The notes beneath the pieces were generated by a model. That model was given only the letters and a program-made list of their open reading frames with translations, searched no databases and had not been told where the DNA came from. Positions 17,080 to 30,392 of a DNA stretch of 64,000 nt are shown here, in pieces. The stretch is from NCBI GenBank assembly GCA_016197365.1, contig JACPVS010000006.1, positions 682,001 through 746,000 of the forward strand, given 5' to 3'. Made by a program: the position numbers and the translations under genes. The DNA comes from Mycolicibacterium cosmeticum. Its GTDB lineage: Bacteria > Actinomycetota > Actinomycetes > Mycobacteriales > Mycobacteriaceae. The first letter of the stretch is position 1. Every line of letters starts with the position of its first letter.

Positions 17080-17109
17080 TTGACAAATGTCATCAATCGC
17101 TGCTGTACT
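17080..17109 (+). promoter_or_regulatory. Promoter with overlapping palindrome upstream of the esterase gene
   Basis: TTGACA (17080-17085), an 18-base spacer and TGTACT (17104-17109) make a reasonable sigma-A type promoter. The perfect palindrome TGACA-AA-TGTCA (17081-17092) covers the -35 hexamer, so a bound regulator would block it. The MerR-type gene two positions downstream is a candidate, although a 12-bp palindrome with 2-base spacing is not typical of MerR sites. Confidence 0.45.
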
Positions 17110-17139
17110 CGACGGACGCTTCGACCAATGGAGGTCCGG

Positions 17140-18129
17140 ATGCCCGTCGTTCCTGCGCCGATTCCCGCTCGCGGATCGCTTCAGTCCCGGGCGGCGGCCA
17201 CCGTCGGCGGCCTCACCCTGCGCCCACTGGGCGGTCTCCTGTCACCCGAACAACCGTGGGGGGTATGGGCGGCGCGGCAGATCATCGCGGGCGTGATGGA
17301 CACCTTCGGCCCATCCCTGTCCGGGGCCCGGGTCGAGCCCGTCGACGTCCGATTGCCCGACGGCCGTCGCGTTGTCGGCGAGTGGGTATACGGACGCCCG
17401 GACATCGAGCACCAGGGAAGTGCCGTCTACTACCTGCACGGCAGCGGCTTCGTCCTGTGCTCACCGCGCACCCATCGCAGGCTGACAGCGTGGCTGTCCC
17501 GCCTGACCGGCCTGCCGGTGTTCTGTATCGACTACCGACTGGCACCCGAGTACCGATTCCCCACCGCCGCCACCGATGTGCGCTCCGGCTGGGACTGGCT
17601 GCGCACCGAACGCGGATTCGCCCCGGACCGCATCGTGATGGCCGGTGATTCCGCGGGCGGACATCTGGCCGTCGACCTGCTGCTGCAGCCCGACGTCCCA
17701 CACCCCGCGGCACTGGCGTTGTTCTCCCCGCTGTTCGATATGACCTTCGGGCTGGCACGCACCCGCGACGCGCTGCGCCGCGACCCGGCGATCCGCCCGC
17801 GCGACGCCGCCCGGCTGGTCGGCTTGTACTGCAGCGCACACGAGATGACGCACCCCGGACTGACACTGGATGTCCGGAATGGACGCGCGCTACCGCCCAC
17901 GCTGATCCAGGCCGGCGGAGCCGAGATGCTGCTCGGTGACGCGCGCAAGCTGCACCAGGACCTTCGCGCTGCCGGCACAGAGGCCGAGCTGCAGGTCTGG
18001 CCCGACCAGGTGCATGTCTTCCAGGCCCTGCCCAAGCTCAGCCCCGAAGCCCGCCCGGCGATGCGCAGCGCGTCCGCCTTCCTCTCGGAATCGTTGCGGC
18101 GCAACGTGATCAGCAAGGTCGCGGGGTAA
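17140..18129 (+). CDS. Alpha/beta hydrolase (HSL-type esterase/lipase)
   Basis: The 329-residue product belongs to the hormone-sensitive-lipase-like group. The oxyanion motif is YYLHGSGF (HGSG at 100-103), the nucleophile is Ser171 in GDSAGG, and the acid and histidine are near the C-terminus (VHVFQALP). The group hydrolyses short- to medium-chain acyl esters; mycobacteria carry many (Lip proteins). I chose ATG 17140 because GGAGG (17130-17134) lies 5 bases upstream. It is followed 81 bases later by a same-strand MerR-type regulator. Confidence 0.85.
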   Translation: MPVVPAPIPARGSLQSRAAATVGGLTLRPLGGLLSPEQPWGVWAARQIIAGVMDTFGPSLSGARVEPVDVRLPDGRRVVGEWVYGRPDIEHQGSAVYYLHGSGFVLCSPRTHRRLTAWLSRLTGLPVFCIDYRLAPEYRFPTAATDVRSGWDWLRTERGFAPDRIVMAGDSAGGHLAVDLLLQPDVPHPAALALFSPLFDMTFGLARTRDALRRDPAIRPRDAARLVGLYCSAHEMTHPGLTLDVRNGRALPPTLIQAGGAEMLLGDARKLHQDLRAAGTEAELQVWPDQVHVFQALPKLSPEARPAMRSASAFLSESLRRNVISKVAG

Positions 18130-18209
18130 ACGTCGCCGGCAGGCAGTATCGTCGACGGATGCCCGACTCCCATTTCGGCGACCGCGTCGCTGTCGGCGCG
18201 CCCGCGTAG

Positions 18210-20703
<2,494 letters not shown>

Positions 20704-20808
20704 CTGATCAGTCTAGTGAGGCGACCTGGTCGAGCTGCCCGGACCCGTTTGTCGGCAGCGCCCGGGGGTGTCCGGCAGAGCGCAGACCCTCTTACGAAAG
20801 GGGCGACG

Positions 20809-20994
20809 GTGGCCGGGACCCAGCCCGAACCCACCACCACCGACGCAGGAATTCCCGTTTTCAGCGATGAGCATTCGCTGACCATCGGACCCGACGGCCC
20901 GATCCTGCTCCAGGAGCTGCAGCGCGCCTTCGCGTACTGGCGCAATGTCGACAAGCAACTCGGCGACCGGGTCGCCGACAAGTTCACACCCTGA
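20809..20994 (+). pseudogene. Internally deleted monofunctional catalase remnant
   Basis: A 61-codon frame opens with GTG behind GAAAGGGG and carries the N-terminal signature of clade catalases (TTTDAGIPVFSDEHSLTIGP, then DGPILLQ). The sequence then jumps straight to what looks like the C-terminus of the same protein (QRAFAYWRNVDKQLGDRVAD). The haem-binding and catalytic His/Asn/Tyr regions, some 400 residues, are missing. The join is in frame, between LLQ and ELQ. The likely history is a clean internal deletion of a katA-type gene, leaving ribosome site, start and stop intact. A short translated peptide without catalase activity is possible. Confidence 0.72.
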
Positions 20995-20995
20995 T

Positions 20996-21547
20996 TCACC
21001 CAGGGTCGAGAATGCGTGCCGCCGTCGCACCGACGGCGGCACGCACCTCGACCTCGGTCATCTCGTCCAAACCGACGGCCGATCGCAGGAACGGTTCAAA
21101 CATCCGCCAACCGAGTTGCAGGGCAACAGCATTCGCGACGGCCATCCGGCCGGCACGGTCATTGGTCCCGTAGCTCGGCAACACCTTGTCCATCAACAGC
21201 GCGATGTTGGGGAACCGGGTCTGCAGCTGACCCACCGGGTAACCGTCGAGCAGCGCCCTGGCCATCACCCGGGTGTGCCGATCGGTGGCCGCCTCGATCG
21301 CCTCGGCAGGCGCGCCGTCCGACACCAAGGTGTTCAGACCGGACCCCAGGTGGTCCAGTACGGCGCCGACCAGATGTTCCTTGGTGCCGAAGTGGCGATG
21401 GATCAGGCCGTGGTTCACCTGCGCCCGCAGGGCGATGTCGCGCATCGACGTAGCCGTGGGTCCGCGCTGCGCGAACAGGTCGGCCGATGCCTCCAGAATG
21501 GCTGCCGCCACTTCATCGCGACCGGTCGGTGGCACGGCTGTAGTCAT
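20996..21547 (-). CDS. TetR-family repressor (Rv3405c-like)
   Basis: The 183-residue product has a classical TetR N-terminal HTH (about 12-58: AAAILEASADLFAQRGPTAT, then MRDIALRAQVNHGLIHRHFG) and a helical ligand-binding C-terminus. It is divergent from the TauD/alkylsulfatase gene, the same pair as Rv3405c/Rv3406 in M. tuberculosis, where the TetR protein represses the dioxygenase. Two related operators lie in the 61-base gap, one across its own ATG, so autoregulation is likely. Confidence 0.9.
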   Translation of the reverse strand: MTTAVPPTGRDEVAAAILEASADLFAQRGPTATSMRDIALRAQVNHGLIHRHFGTKEHLVGAVLDHLGSGLNTLVSDGAPAEAIEAATDRHTRVMARALLDGYPVGQLQTRFPNIALLMDKVLPSYGTNDRAGRMAVANAVALQLGWRMFEPFLRSAVGLDEMTEVEVRAAVGATAARILDPG

Positions 21548-21556
21548 GTGGCTACA
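21539..21556. promoter_or_regulatory. TetR operator 1 (imperfect), overlapping the TetR start codon
   Basis: TGTAGTCA-TG-TGGCTACA has 8-base arms with one mismatch and the same layout as the perfect operator 24 bases away. It spans the ATG of the TetR gene (start at 21547), which fits autorepression. Confidence 0.7.
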
Positions 21557-21562
21557 CTAGCC

Positions 21563-21580
21563 TGTAGTCAGTTGACTACA
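21563..21580. promoter_or_regulatory. TetR operator 2 (perfect palindrome)
   Basis: TGTAGTCA-GT-TGACTACA is a perfect inverted repeat with 8-base arms and a 2-base centre, 28 bases before the dioxygenase ATG. Its centre is 24 bp from that of operator 1. Confidence 0.85.
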
Positions 21581-21608
21581 CAGGCTTCTGCCAGCGAAAA
21601 GGACCGCC

Positions 21609-22520
21609 ATGACCATCACCGTCACGCAACTCGGCAGCCGCATCGGCGCCCGCATCGACAACGTGGAACTCGGCGGTGACCTCGCCGCCGGCGACGTCGC
21701 GGAGATCCGGGCCGCCCTGTTGCGCCACAAGGTGGTCTTCTTCCGCGACCAACAGCACCTCGACGACGACGGCCAGCAGGCCTTCGCCAGGCTGCTGGGC
21801 ACCCCGATCGGTCACCACGCCTTCGGCCGCGACAGCACCGGCGTCATCGCACCCATCGACTCCGACTACGCCAAGGCCACCCGCTGGCACACCGATATGA
21901 CGTTCATGCCCGACTACCCGGCCATCTCGGTGCTGCGCGCGGTCACCCTGCCCACCTACGGCGGGTCCACGCTGTGGGCATCGACGGCCGCCGCCTACGA
22001 CAGCCTGCCCGCCCCGCTGCGGCTGCTGGCAGACAATCTGTGGGCCCTGCACAGCAACCGCTACGACTACGCCGTGGCGCCGGTCGAGGAGGTCTCCGAC
22101 ACCCAACGTGCACTGCGGGAGATGTTCCAGAAACCGGATTTCCGCACCGAGCACCCGGTGGTCCGCGTACACCCCGAGACCGGCGAACGCACCCTGCTGG
22201 CAGGCGATTTCGTGCGGGGCTTCCTGGGCGTGGACAGCCACGAATCCCATGTTCTGGCCGAGATGTTGCAGCGCCGGATCACCATGCCGGAGAACACCGT
22301 TCGATGGAACTGGGCGCCCGGAGACGTGGCCATGTGGGACAACCGCGCCACCCAGCACCGCGCCGTCGACGACTACGACGACCAGCGCCGCGTCATGCAC
22401 CGGGTGACCCTGACCGGCGATGTGCCCGTCGACGTGCACGGGGTCCGCAGCCGCGCCGTCGGGGAGACGGTGGTCAAAACCGGGGCGAGCGAAGCGACGG
22501 GGATTCGGAAGGCCGGATGA
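21609..22520 (+). CDS. Fe(II)/2-oxoglutarate-dependent alkylsulfatase of the TauD/TfdA family (Rv3406-like)
   Basis: The 303-residue product carries the iron-binding facial triad His94-x-Asp96 (RWHTDMTF) and His250 (ATQHRAVDD), with the 2-oxoglutarate-binding Arg in RRVMHR. Family members oxidise the carbon next to a sulfate ester, or taurine, and release sulfite or sulfate. The M. tuberculosis homologue Rv3406 is a type II alkylsulfatase and can inactivate some DprE1 inhibitors. Divergence from the Rv3405c-like repressor supports that assignment over taurine dioxygenase. Role: sulfur scavenging from alkyl sulfates. Confidence 0.88.
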   Translation: MTITVTQLGSRIGARIDNVELGGDLAAGDVAEIRAALLRHKVVFFRDQQHLDDDGQQAFARLLGTPIGHHAFGRDSTGVIAPIDSDYAKATRWHTDMTFMPDYPAISVLRAVTLPTYGGSTLWASTAAAYDSLPAPLRLLADNLWALHSNRYDYAVAPVEEVSDTQRALREMFQKPDFRTEHPVVRVHPETGERTLLAGDFVRGFLGVDSHESHVLAEMLQRRITMPENTVRWNWAPGDVAMWDNRATQHRAVDDYDDQRRVMHRVTLTGDVPVDVHGVRSRAVGETVVKTGASEATGIRKAG

Positions 22521-22562
22521 GTGTCACACCGGCGGTAAGCGTGAGATCAGCCAGGAACGGGC

Positions 22563-23339
22563 ATGGTGGATATTGGTATCCACGATGCGAAAGCGAGGGC
22601 CGTCATGCTGGGCCTGCCCGAAGGCGTGCACGCCTGTCTCTTCGACCTCGACGGTGTGCTCACCGACACCGCCAGCGTGCACAAGACCGCGTGGAAGACG
22701 ATGTTCGACGACTTCCTGCGGACCCGGGAGGACCCGTTCGTCCCGTTCGACGTCGACGGCGACTACCTCACCTACGTGGACGGGAAACGCCGCGAAGACG
22801 GCGTGCGCGACTTTCTCAAGAGCAGAAACATCGAGCTACCCGAGGGTGACCCGGACGATCCGCCGGACAAGGACACCGTCGAGGGCCTGGGCAACCGCAA
22901 GAACGACATGTTCCAGAAGGTGCTGCACACCGACGGCGTGGAGGTGTTCGAAGGCTCCCGGCAATACCTGAAAGCCGCGTCCGAGGCCGGTCTGGGCGTC
23001 GCGGTGGTCTCCTCCAGCGCCAATACCCGTGAGGTCCTGGAGATCACCGGCCTGGCCCGCTACGTACAGGAGCGGGTCGACGGCGTCACGCTGCGCGACG
23101 AGCACATCCCCGGCAAGCCCGCGCCGGATTCCTACCTGCACGCCGCCCAATTGCTCAAGGTGCCGGCCTCGGCCGCCGCAGTCTTCGAGGACGCGCTCTC
23201 CGGCGTCGAATCCGGACGAGCCGGGCACTTCGGCCTTGTCGTCGGGGTGGACCGGGTGGGCCAAGCCGACGAGTTGCGCGCCCATGGCGCCGATGTCGTG
23301 GTGACCGACCTCGCCGACCTGCTGCGGACCGCTCGATGA
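22563..23339 (+). CDS. HAD-superfamily beta-phosphoglucomutase-like protein (Rv3400-like)
   Basis: The 258-residue product has HAD motif [14 protein letters not shown] (nucleophile Asp28, Asp30), motif II in VVSSSANT, the motif III Lys in GKPAPDSY, and motif [13 protein letters not shown]. The helical cap between (about 45-120) contains [13 protein letters not shown], typical of beta-phosphoglucomutase. It would interconvert beta-glucose 1-phosphate and glucose 6-phosphate. It overlaps by 4 bases (ATGA) the following GH65 gene, whose phosphorylase-type family produces that sugar phosphate. This pairing is conserved as Rv3400-Rv3401. Confidence 0.9.
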   Translation: MVDIGIHDAKARAVMLGLPEGVHACLFDLDGVLTDTASVHKTAWKTMFDDFLRTREDPFVPFDVDGDYLTYVDGKRREDGVRDFLKSRNIELPEGDPDDPPDKDTVEGLGNRKNDMFQKVLHTDGVEVFEGSRQYLKAASEAGLGVAVVSSSANTREVLEITGLARYVQERVDGVTLRDEHIPGKPAPDSYLHAAQLLKVPASAAAVFEDALSGVESGRAGHFGLVVGVDRVGQADELRAHGADVVVTDLADLLRTAR

Positions 23340-25699
23340 TCGACCATGACGCCTTTCCCATCGAGCCCTGGCGCATCCGGGAGACGCAGCTGGACCTGGA
23401 CCTGCTCGCGCAGGCCGAGTCGATCTTCGCGTTGTCCAACGGGCACATCGGATTGCGCGGCAACCTCGACGAAGGCGAGCCACACGGGCTGCCTGGCACA
23501 TACCTGAACTCGTTTTACGAGACCCGGCCCCTGCCCTACGCCGAGACCGGATTCGGGTATCCCGAAGCCGGTCAGACAATCGTCGATGTCACCAACGGCA
23601 AAGTATTGCGCCTGCTTGTCGATGACGAGCCGTTCGACATCCGCTACGGCGAACTCGTCGACCACGAACGGGTGCTCGACCTGCGCGAGGGAACCCTGAC
23701 CCGGGTGGCTCGATGGCGTTCGCCCGCAGGTAAGCAGGTGCAAATCACCTCGACCAGGCTGGTGTCGCTCACTCAGCGCAGTGTCGCGGCGATCGAGTAC
23801 ATCGTCGAGGCGATCGATGAATTCGTCCGTGTCACAGTGCAATCCGAGCTCGTTGCGAACGAGGATCAGCCGGACACGTCATCGGACCCCCGGGTGGCGG
23901 CCACGCTGGACCGCCCGCTGGAGGCGGTGTCGCACGAGCACACCGAAAACGGCGGTCTGTTGGTGCATCAAACCCGCAACAGCAAGCTGATGATGGCGGC
24001 AGCGATGGACCACGAGATCGAGGTGCCGGGTCGCGTCGAGGTCAGCACCGAATCGCGGGCAGATGTCGCCCGCACCACAGTCATCTGCGGGCTGCGGCCC
24101 GGACAGCAGTTGCGCGTCGTCAAATATCTCGCCTACGGATGGTCCAGCCTGCGCTCCCGCCCGGCGCTTCGCGATCAGGTCGCGGCCGCGCTGGCGGGCG
24201 CCGGCTACAGCGGTTGGCAGGGTCTACTGGAAGCGCAACGCGCATATCTGGACGAGTTCTGGGACGCCGCCGACGTCGAGGTGTGGGGTGATCCGGATTC
24301 CCAGCAGGCGGTGCGATTCGGGTTGTTCCACGTGCTGCAGGCCAGCGCACGCGCCGAGCGGCGCGCCATCCCCGGCAAAGGGCTGACCGGAACGGGCTAT
24401 GACGGCCACGCCTTCTGGGATACCGAAGGTTTCGTGCTGCCCGTGCTGACCTACACCAAGCCGCATGCCGCCGCAGACGCTTTACGCTGGCGCGCAGCCA
24501 CTTTGGAGCTGGCCAAAGTTCGCGCAGAACAGCTCGGCCTGGCCGGCGCCAGTTTCCCGTGGCGGACCATCCGTGGTGAGGAGTGCTCGGCGTACTGGCC
24601 GGCGGGCACGGCCGCCTGGCACATCAACGCCGACATCGCCATGGCCTTCGAGCGCTACCGATTGGTGACCGGCGACGACACCCTGGAACGTGAATGCGGC
24701 ATATCGGTGCTGGTGGAAACCGCGCGGCTGTGGATGTCGCTGGGCCACCACGATCGACACGGGGTGTGGCATCTCGACGGGGTCACCGGACCGGACGAGT
24801 ACACGGCCCTGGCAAGTGACAATGTGTTCACCAACCTGATGGCTGCACTGAACCTGCGGGTTGCGGCCGACGCATGCCTGCGCCACCCAGAACGTGCCGA
24901 GGTCATCGGGGTCACCACCGAGGAGACCGCCGCATGGCGCGATGCCGCAGCGGCGGCGCACATTCCGTTCGACCGTGAACTCGGCGTGCACTCGCAATCC
25001 GAAGGGTTCACCAATCTGGCCGAATGGGATTTCACCGACAACACGACCTATCCCCTTCTTCTTCATGAACATTACGTCCGGCTCTACCCGGCGCAGGTGC
25101 TCAAGCAGGCCGACTTGGTCCTGGCCATGCACTGGCAGGGCCACGCGTTCACGGCCGAACAGAAGGCCCGCAATGTCGACTACTACGAGCGCCGCACCAC
25201 CAGGGACTCGTCACTGTCCGCGTGCACGCAGGCCGTGCTGTGCGCCGAGGTCGGGCATCTGGAACTGGCTCATGATTATGCGTTCGAGGCAGCGTTGATC
25301 GACCTTCGCGATCTGCACCACAACACCCGCGACGGCCTGCACATGGCGTCACTCGCCGGTGCCTGGATCGCGCTGGTGGCCGGGTTCGGTGGGTTGCGCG
25401 ACGACGAGGGCGTGCTGGCCCTGGACCCGCATCTCCCCGAGGGCATCGATCGGCTGCGATTTCGGTTGCGCTGGCGCGAATTCCGCCTGACGGTCGACGC
25501 CACGCACGCCGAGGTGACCTACAGCCTGCGCGACGGCCCGCACACGCACCTGACCATCCGGCACGCAGGCGCAGAGTTGACGCTGAGCACGGAGGAGCCC
25601 ACGTCGGTCGACGTCACAGCCTGCAAGCCGCTCCTGCCTGCGCCCCCGCAGCCACCCGGCCGCGAACCGCTACGTCGCCGCCTCGAACCGCGCGACTGA
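23336..25699 (+). CDS. Glycoside hydrolase family 65 protein (Rv3401-like)
   Basis: The 787-residue product has the three GH65 parts: an N-terminal beta-sandwich (about 1-270), an (alpha/alpha)6 barrel (about 300-690) with the general acid Glu488 in [15 protein letters not shown], and a C-terminal beta domain. GH65 contains maltose, trehalose and kojibiose phosphorylases and a few hydrolases; the substrate cannot be settled from sequence. Coupling to a beta-phosphoglucomutase favours an inverting phosphorylase acting on an alpha-disaccharide such as trehalose or maltose, giving beta-glucose 1-phosphate. Confidence 0.9.
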   Translation: MIDHDAFPIEPWRIRETQLDLDLLAQAESIFALSNGHIGLRGNLDEGEPHGLPGTYLNSFYETRPLPYAETGFGYPEAGQTIVDVTNGKVLRLLVDDEPFDIRYGELVDHERVLDLREGTLTRVARWRSPAGKQVQITSTRLVSLTQRSVAAIEYIVEAIDEFVRVTVQSELVANEDQPDTSSDPRVAATLDRPLEAVSHEHTENGGLLVHQTRNSKLMMAAAMDHEIEVPGRVEVSTESRADVARTTVICGLRPGQQLRVVKYLAYGWSSLRSRPALRDQVAAALAGAGYSGWQGLLEAQRAYLDEFWDAADVEVWGDPDSQQAVRFGLFHVLQASARAERRAIPGKGLTGTGYDGHAFWDTEGFVLPVLTYTKPHAAADALRWRAATLELAKVRAEQLGLAGASFPWRTIRGEECSAYWPAGTAAWHINADIAMAFERYRLVTGDDTLERECGISVLVETARLWMSLGHHDRHGVWHLDGVTGPDEYTALASDNVFTNLMAALNLRVAADACLRHPERAEVIGVTTEETAAWRDAAAAAHIPFDRELGVHSQSEGFTNLAEWDFTDNTTYPLLLHEHYVRLYPAQVLKQADLVLAMHWQGHAFTAEQKARNVDYYERRTTRDSSLSACTQAVLCAEVGHLELAHDYAFEAALIDLRDLHHNTRDGLHMASLAGAWIALVAGFGGLRDDEGVLALDPHLPEGIDRLRFRLRWREFRLTVDATHAEVTYSLRDGPHTHLTIRHAGAELTLSTEEPTSVDVTACKPLLPAPPQPPGREPLRRRLEPRD

Positions 25700-25720
25700 G
25701 CGATCGGCGCGCCGAGCCGG

Positions 25721-27457
25721 TCAGCCCGCGGAGCTGACCGGCTCGATCGGTAACCGGCGCAACGCACCTGGCGCATCGACGGGCACGACGGGTCGTACCG
25801 GCGGCACCGGCGCGAGGCGCTGATACGGCTGCCCCTGCGCGGGGCGCAGGTCCTCCTCGCCCTTGTTCGGCCACAGCGCAGCGGCCCGCTCGGCCTGCGC
25901 GGTGATCGAAAGGGACGGATTCACACCGAGATTCGCCGAGATCGACGCGCCGTCGGTGACGTACAGCGTCGGGTAGTTGTACACCCGGTGATACGGGTCG
26001 ATGACACCGGTCTCGACGCTGTCGCCGATGGCTGCCCCACCGAGGAAATGTGCGGTGAGGGGAATGTTGAACAATTCACCCCACGTGCCGCCTGCCACGC
26101 CGTCGATCTTCTCGGCGATGCGGCGGGTCACCTCGTTGCCGGCCGGAATCCACGTCGGATTGGGTTCGCCGTGGCCTTGTTTGGACGACAGGATCCGCTT
26201 GCCCAGCGGTCCGCGTTTGGTGAACGTGGTGATGGAGTTGTCCAGGTGTTGCATCACCAGCGCGATGACGGTGCGCTCGCTCCAGTGCTGCGGATTGAGC
26301 AGCCGGATCAGACCGCGCGGATCCTCCCCTGCCAGGTTCAGGAACTGCCGCCACCGCGGCACGTCGCTGCCGAGTGGCCCCGCGCCATCGGTCATCAGGG
26401 TCTGCAACAGCCCCATGGCGTTGGAGCCCTTGCCGTATCGGCAGGGCTCGACGTGCGTGTCCGCGGTGGGGTGGATGGACGACGTGATGGCCACGCCGTG
26501 GGTCAGGTCACGCTCCGAGGACACCGTGAGGGTCTGGGCACCGACGATCGACTCGGAGTTCGTGCGGGTCAGCACACCCAGCTTGGCCGACAGCTTCGTG
26601 AGCTTGCCGGTGTCCCGCATCTTGAACAGCAATTTGTGGGTGTTGTAGGTTCCCGCCGCGACGATCAGGTGGGTCGCGGTGAACGTCTTGCGCTTGCGTC
26701 GCAACTTGCTGCCGGTCCGCGCGGTGCTGACCTCCCACAACCCATCCGCGCGCTGGGCGAAGCTGGTCACAGTCGTCATCGGATGCACCTGCGCCCCAGC
26801 GGATTCCGCCAGCCCCAGGTAGTTCTTCACCAGGGTGTTCTTGGCGCCGTGCCGGCAGCCGGTCATGCATTCTCCGCATTCGATGCACCCGGTGCGGGCC
26901 GGGCCCGCGCCCCCGAAGTACGGATCCGGGACGGTCTTGCCCGGGGCCTTCTCGCCGTCGGCGCCGAAGAACACCCCCACCGGGGTGGCGACGAAGGTGT
27001 CGCCCACGCCCATGTCGTCGGCGACCTCTTTCATCAACCGGTCGGCGTCGGTGAAGGTGGGGTTCTTGACCACGCCGAGCATGCGCTGCGCCTGCTCGTA
27101 GTGCGGCATCAGCTCCGAGCGCCAATCGGTGATCCCCGACCACTGCTTGTCGGCGAAGAAGGGCTCCGGCGGGACGTAGAGGGTGTTGGCGTAGTTCAGT
27201 GATCCGCCGCCCACTCCGGCGCCGGCCAGGATCATGCAGTTGCGCAACAGGTGGATGCGCTGGATGCCGTACATCCCCAGCTGCGGCGCCCACAGAAATT
27301 TGCGCAGGTCCCAGGAGGTTTTGGCGAAGTCGGCGTCGGAGTACCGGGGTCCGGCCTCGAGCACTCCCACCCGGTAGCCCTTCTCGGTGAGCCGCAGCGC
27401 GCTGACGCTGCCCCCGAAACCCGAGCCGATGATCAAGACGTCATAGTCAGGATGCAT
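25721..27457 (-). CDS. choD: GMC-type oxidoreductase ChoD, putative cholesterol oxidase
   Basis: The 578-residue flavoprotein begins with the FAD-binding motif IIGSGFGGSVSA (9-20) and has the GMC signature LAGAGVGGGSLNYANTLY. A Cys cluster, GCIECGECMTGCRHGAK, resembles ferredoxin-type ligation and is also found in M. tuberculosis ChoD (Rv3409c). The C-terminal substrate/FAD segment holds HFLGGAAIG and GVNPSLSITA. ChoD is annotated as a cholesterol oxidase, but its contribution to sterol growth in mycobacteria is disputed. No KstR-type operator was recognised in the 71-base gap to guaB3. Confidence 0.9.
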   Translation of the reverse strand: MHPDYDVLIIGSGFGGSVSALRLTEKGYRVGVLEAGPRYSDADFAKTSWDLRKFLWAPQLGMYGIQRIHLLRNCMILAGAGVGGGSLNYANTLYVPPEPFFADKQWSGITDWRSELMPHYEQAQRMLGVVKNPTFTDADRLMKEVADDMGVGDTFVATPVGVFFGADGEKAPGKTVPDPYFGGAGPARTGCIECGECMTGCRHGAKNTLVKNYLGLAESAGAQVHPMTTVTSFAQRADGLWEVSTARTGSKLRRKRKTFTATHLIVAAGTYNTHKLLFKMRDTGKLTKLSAKLGVLTRTNSESIVGAQTLTVSSERDLTHGVAITSSIHPTADTHVEPCRYGKGSNAMGLLQTLMTDGAGPLGSDVPRWRQFLNLAGEDPRGLIRLLNPQHWSERTVIALVMQHLDNSITTFTKRGPLGKRILSSKQGHGEPNPTWIPAGNEVTRRIAEKIDGVAGGTWGELFNIPLTAHFLGGAAIGDSVETGVIDPYHRVYNYPTLYVTDGASISANLGVNPSLSITAQAERAAALWPNKGEEDLRPAQGQPYQRLAPVPPVRPVVPVDAPGALRRLPIEPVSSAG

Positions 27458-27528
27458 CAGACCAGTATGACGCTACCGACAGGTAACTTCTAGACAGGAA
27501 GGCCTAACTTGTAAAGGAAGTCGGTCGA

Positions 27529-28656
27529 TCAGGCTCCGACGGTCAGGCCGACCTTCTGGAATTCCTTGAGGTCGCAGTACCCGGCCTTGGCCATCGACCG
27601 TGCCAACCCGCCGACCAGATTCAGCGAACCGAACGGATCATCGGACGGGCCGTCGAGCACCTGCTTGAGCGGCGGGCGCTCGCCGAGCGCCACCTGCAGC
27701 AGCGCGCCGCGGGGCAACGACGGGTGAGCCGCCGCCGAGGGCCAGAACCAGCCGCCGCCGAGCGCCTCGGCCGCGGTGGACAGCGGAGTACCCAGCACCA
27801 CGGCGTCGGCGCCGCAGGCGATGGCCTTCGCCAGGTCACCGGAGGTGTGGATGTCGCCGTCGGCCAGCACGTGCACGTACCGTCCGCCGGTCTCGTCGAG
27901 GTATTCACGACGGGCCGCGGCGGCGTCGGCGATGGCCGTGGCCATCGGCACACTGATACCGAGCACCTCGTCGCTGGTGGTGACGCCCCGGGTCGAGCCG
28001 TAGCCCACGATGACGCCGGCGGCGCCGGTGCGCATCAGGTGCAGTGCGGTGCGGTGGTCCAGGACGCCGCCGGCGACCACCGGGATGTCCAGTTCGGAGA
28101 TGAACGTCTTCAGGTTCAGCGGTTCCGCGTCCTGCGCGACGCGCTCGGCGGAGATGATGGTGCCCTGGATGACCAGCAGGTCGATCCCGGCGGCCACCAG
28201 CGCCGGGGTCAGCGCCTGCGCGTTCTGCGGGCTGACGCGCACCGCGGTGGTCACCCCGGCCTCCCGGATGCGGGCGACGGCGGCACCCAGCAGTTCCGGG
28301 TTCAGCGGCGCCGAGTGCAGCTGCTGCAGCAGACGGATCGCGGCCGACTCATCGGTCGACGTCGCTGCGGTCTCCACGACCTGCGCGATCTTGTCCTCGA
28401 CGTCGGCATGCCTGCCGATCAGGCCTTCACCGTTGAGCACGCCGAGACCGCCGAGCCGGCCCATCTCGATGGCGAACTCCACCGACACCAGGGCGTCGGT
28501 CGGGTGCGCCACGACGGGGATCTCGAACCGGTAGGCATCCAGCTGCCAGGCCGTGGACACGTCCTTGCTGGAGCGGGTCCGCCGGGACGGGACGATGTTG
28601 ATGTCGTCGAGTTCGTAGGTGCGGCGGGCGGTTCTGCCCATGCCGATTTCAACCAT
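27529..28656 (-). CDS. guaB3: IMP dehydrogenase-family protein GuaB3
   Basis: This is an IMPDH/GMPR-fold TIM barrel of 375 residues without CBS domains. The phosphate-binding region is present (GDIHTSGDLAKAIACGADAV), but where IMPDH has GSICTTR the sequence reads GYGSTRGVTTSD with no cysteine. In M. tuberculosis GuaB2, not GuaB3, provides IMPDH activity. The role of GuaB3 is unresolved; a regulatory or alternative purine role is possible. The start is set at ATG 28656 (MVEIGMGRTARR) as in the M. tuberculosis protein; an ATG 9 bases earlier (28665) is also usable. The start lies about 24 bases after the guaB2 stop, so the genes are likely cotranscribed. Confidence 0.92.
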   Translation of the reverse strand: MVEIGMGRTARRTYELDDINIVPSRRTRSSKDVSTAWQLDAYRFEIPVVAHPTDALVSVEFAIEMGRLGGLGVLNGEGLIGRHADVEDKIAQVVETAATSTDESAAIRLLQQLHSAPLNPELLGAAVARIREAGVTTAVRVSPQNAQALTPALVAAGIDLLVIQGTIISAERVAQDAEPLNLKTFISELDIPVVAGGVLDHRTALHLMRTGAAGVIVGYGSTRGVTTSDEVLGISVPMATAIADAAAARREYLDETGGRYVHVLADGDIHTSGDLAKAIACGADAVVLGTPLSTAAEALGGGWFWPSAAAHPSLPRGALLQVALGERPPLKQVLDGPSDDPFGSLNLVGGLARSMAKAGYCDLKEFQKVGLTVGA

Positions 28657-28679
28657 GTCTCGCATATTGAAGGTGATCC

Positions 28680-30269
<1,590 letters not shown>

Positions 30270-30392
30270 CTAAAGGGCCATCTTATCGGCACTGACCTCG
30301 ATGCTCGTGACTACACCACCGCAGCGCACCTCGCGGGCGACACCAGCACGGACGGCTGGCGCGGATGTGGCGGGGCTGCGTAGGCTAGATCC

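Noticed and set aside
15090..17096. 668-codon minus-strand ORF opposite the zinc-ribbon membrane protein
   Set aside because: Composition (Gln, His, Arg, Gly) is typical of an antisense frame; no domain recognised; the sense frame has paired zinc ribbons and membrane spans.
22540..22562. Possible later start (ATG 22605) for the beta-phosphoglucomutase-like gene
   Set aside because: The N-terminal 14 residues before LGLPE match the length of the Rv3400 N-terminus, so ATG 22563 was kept.
27458..27528. KstR-type sterol operator in front of choD
   Set aside because: Searched for an AAC-N-GTT core palindrome; only weak partial matches were seen.
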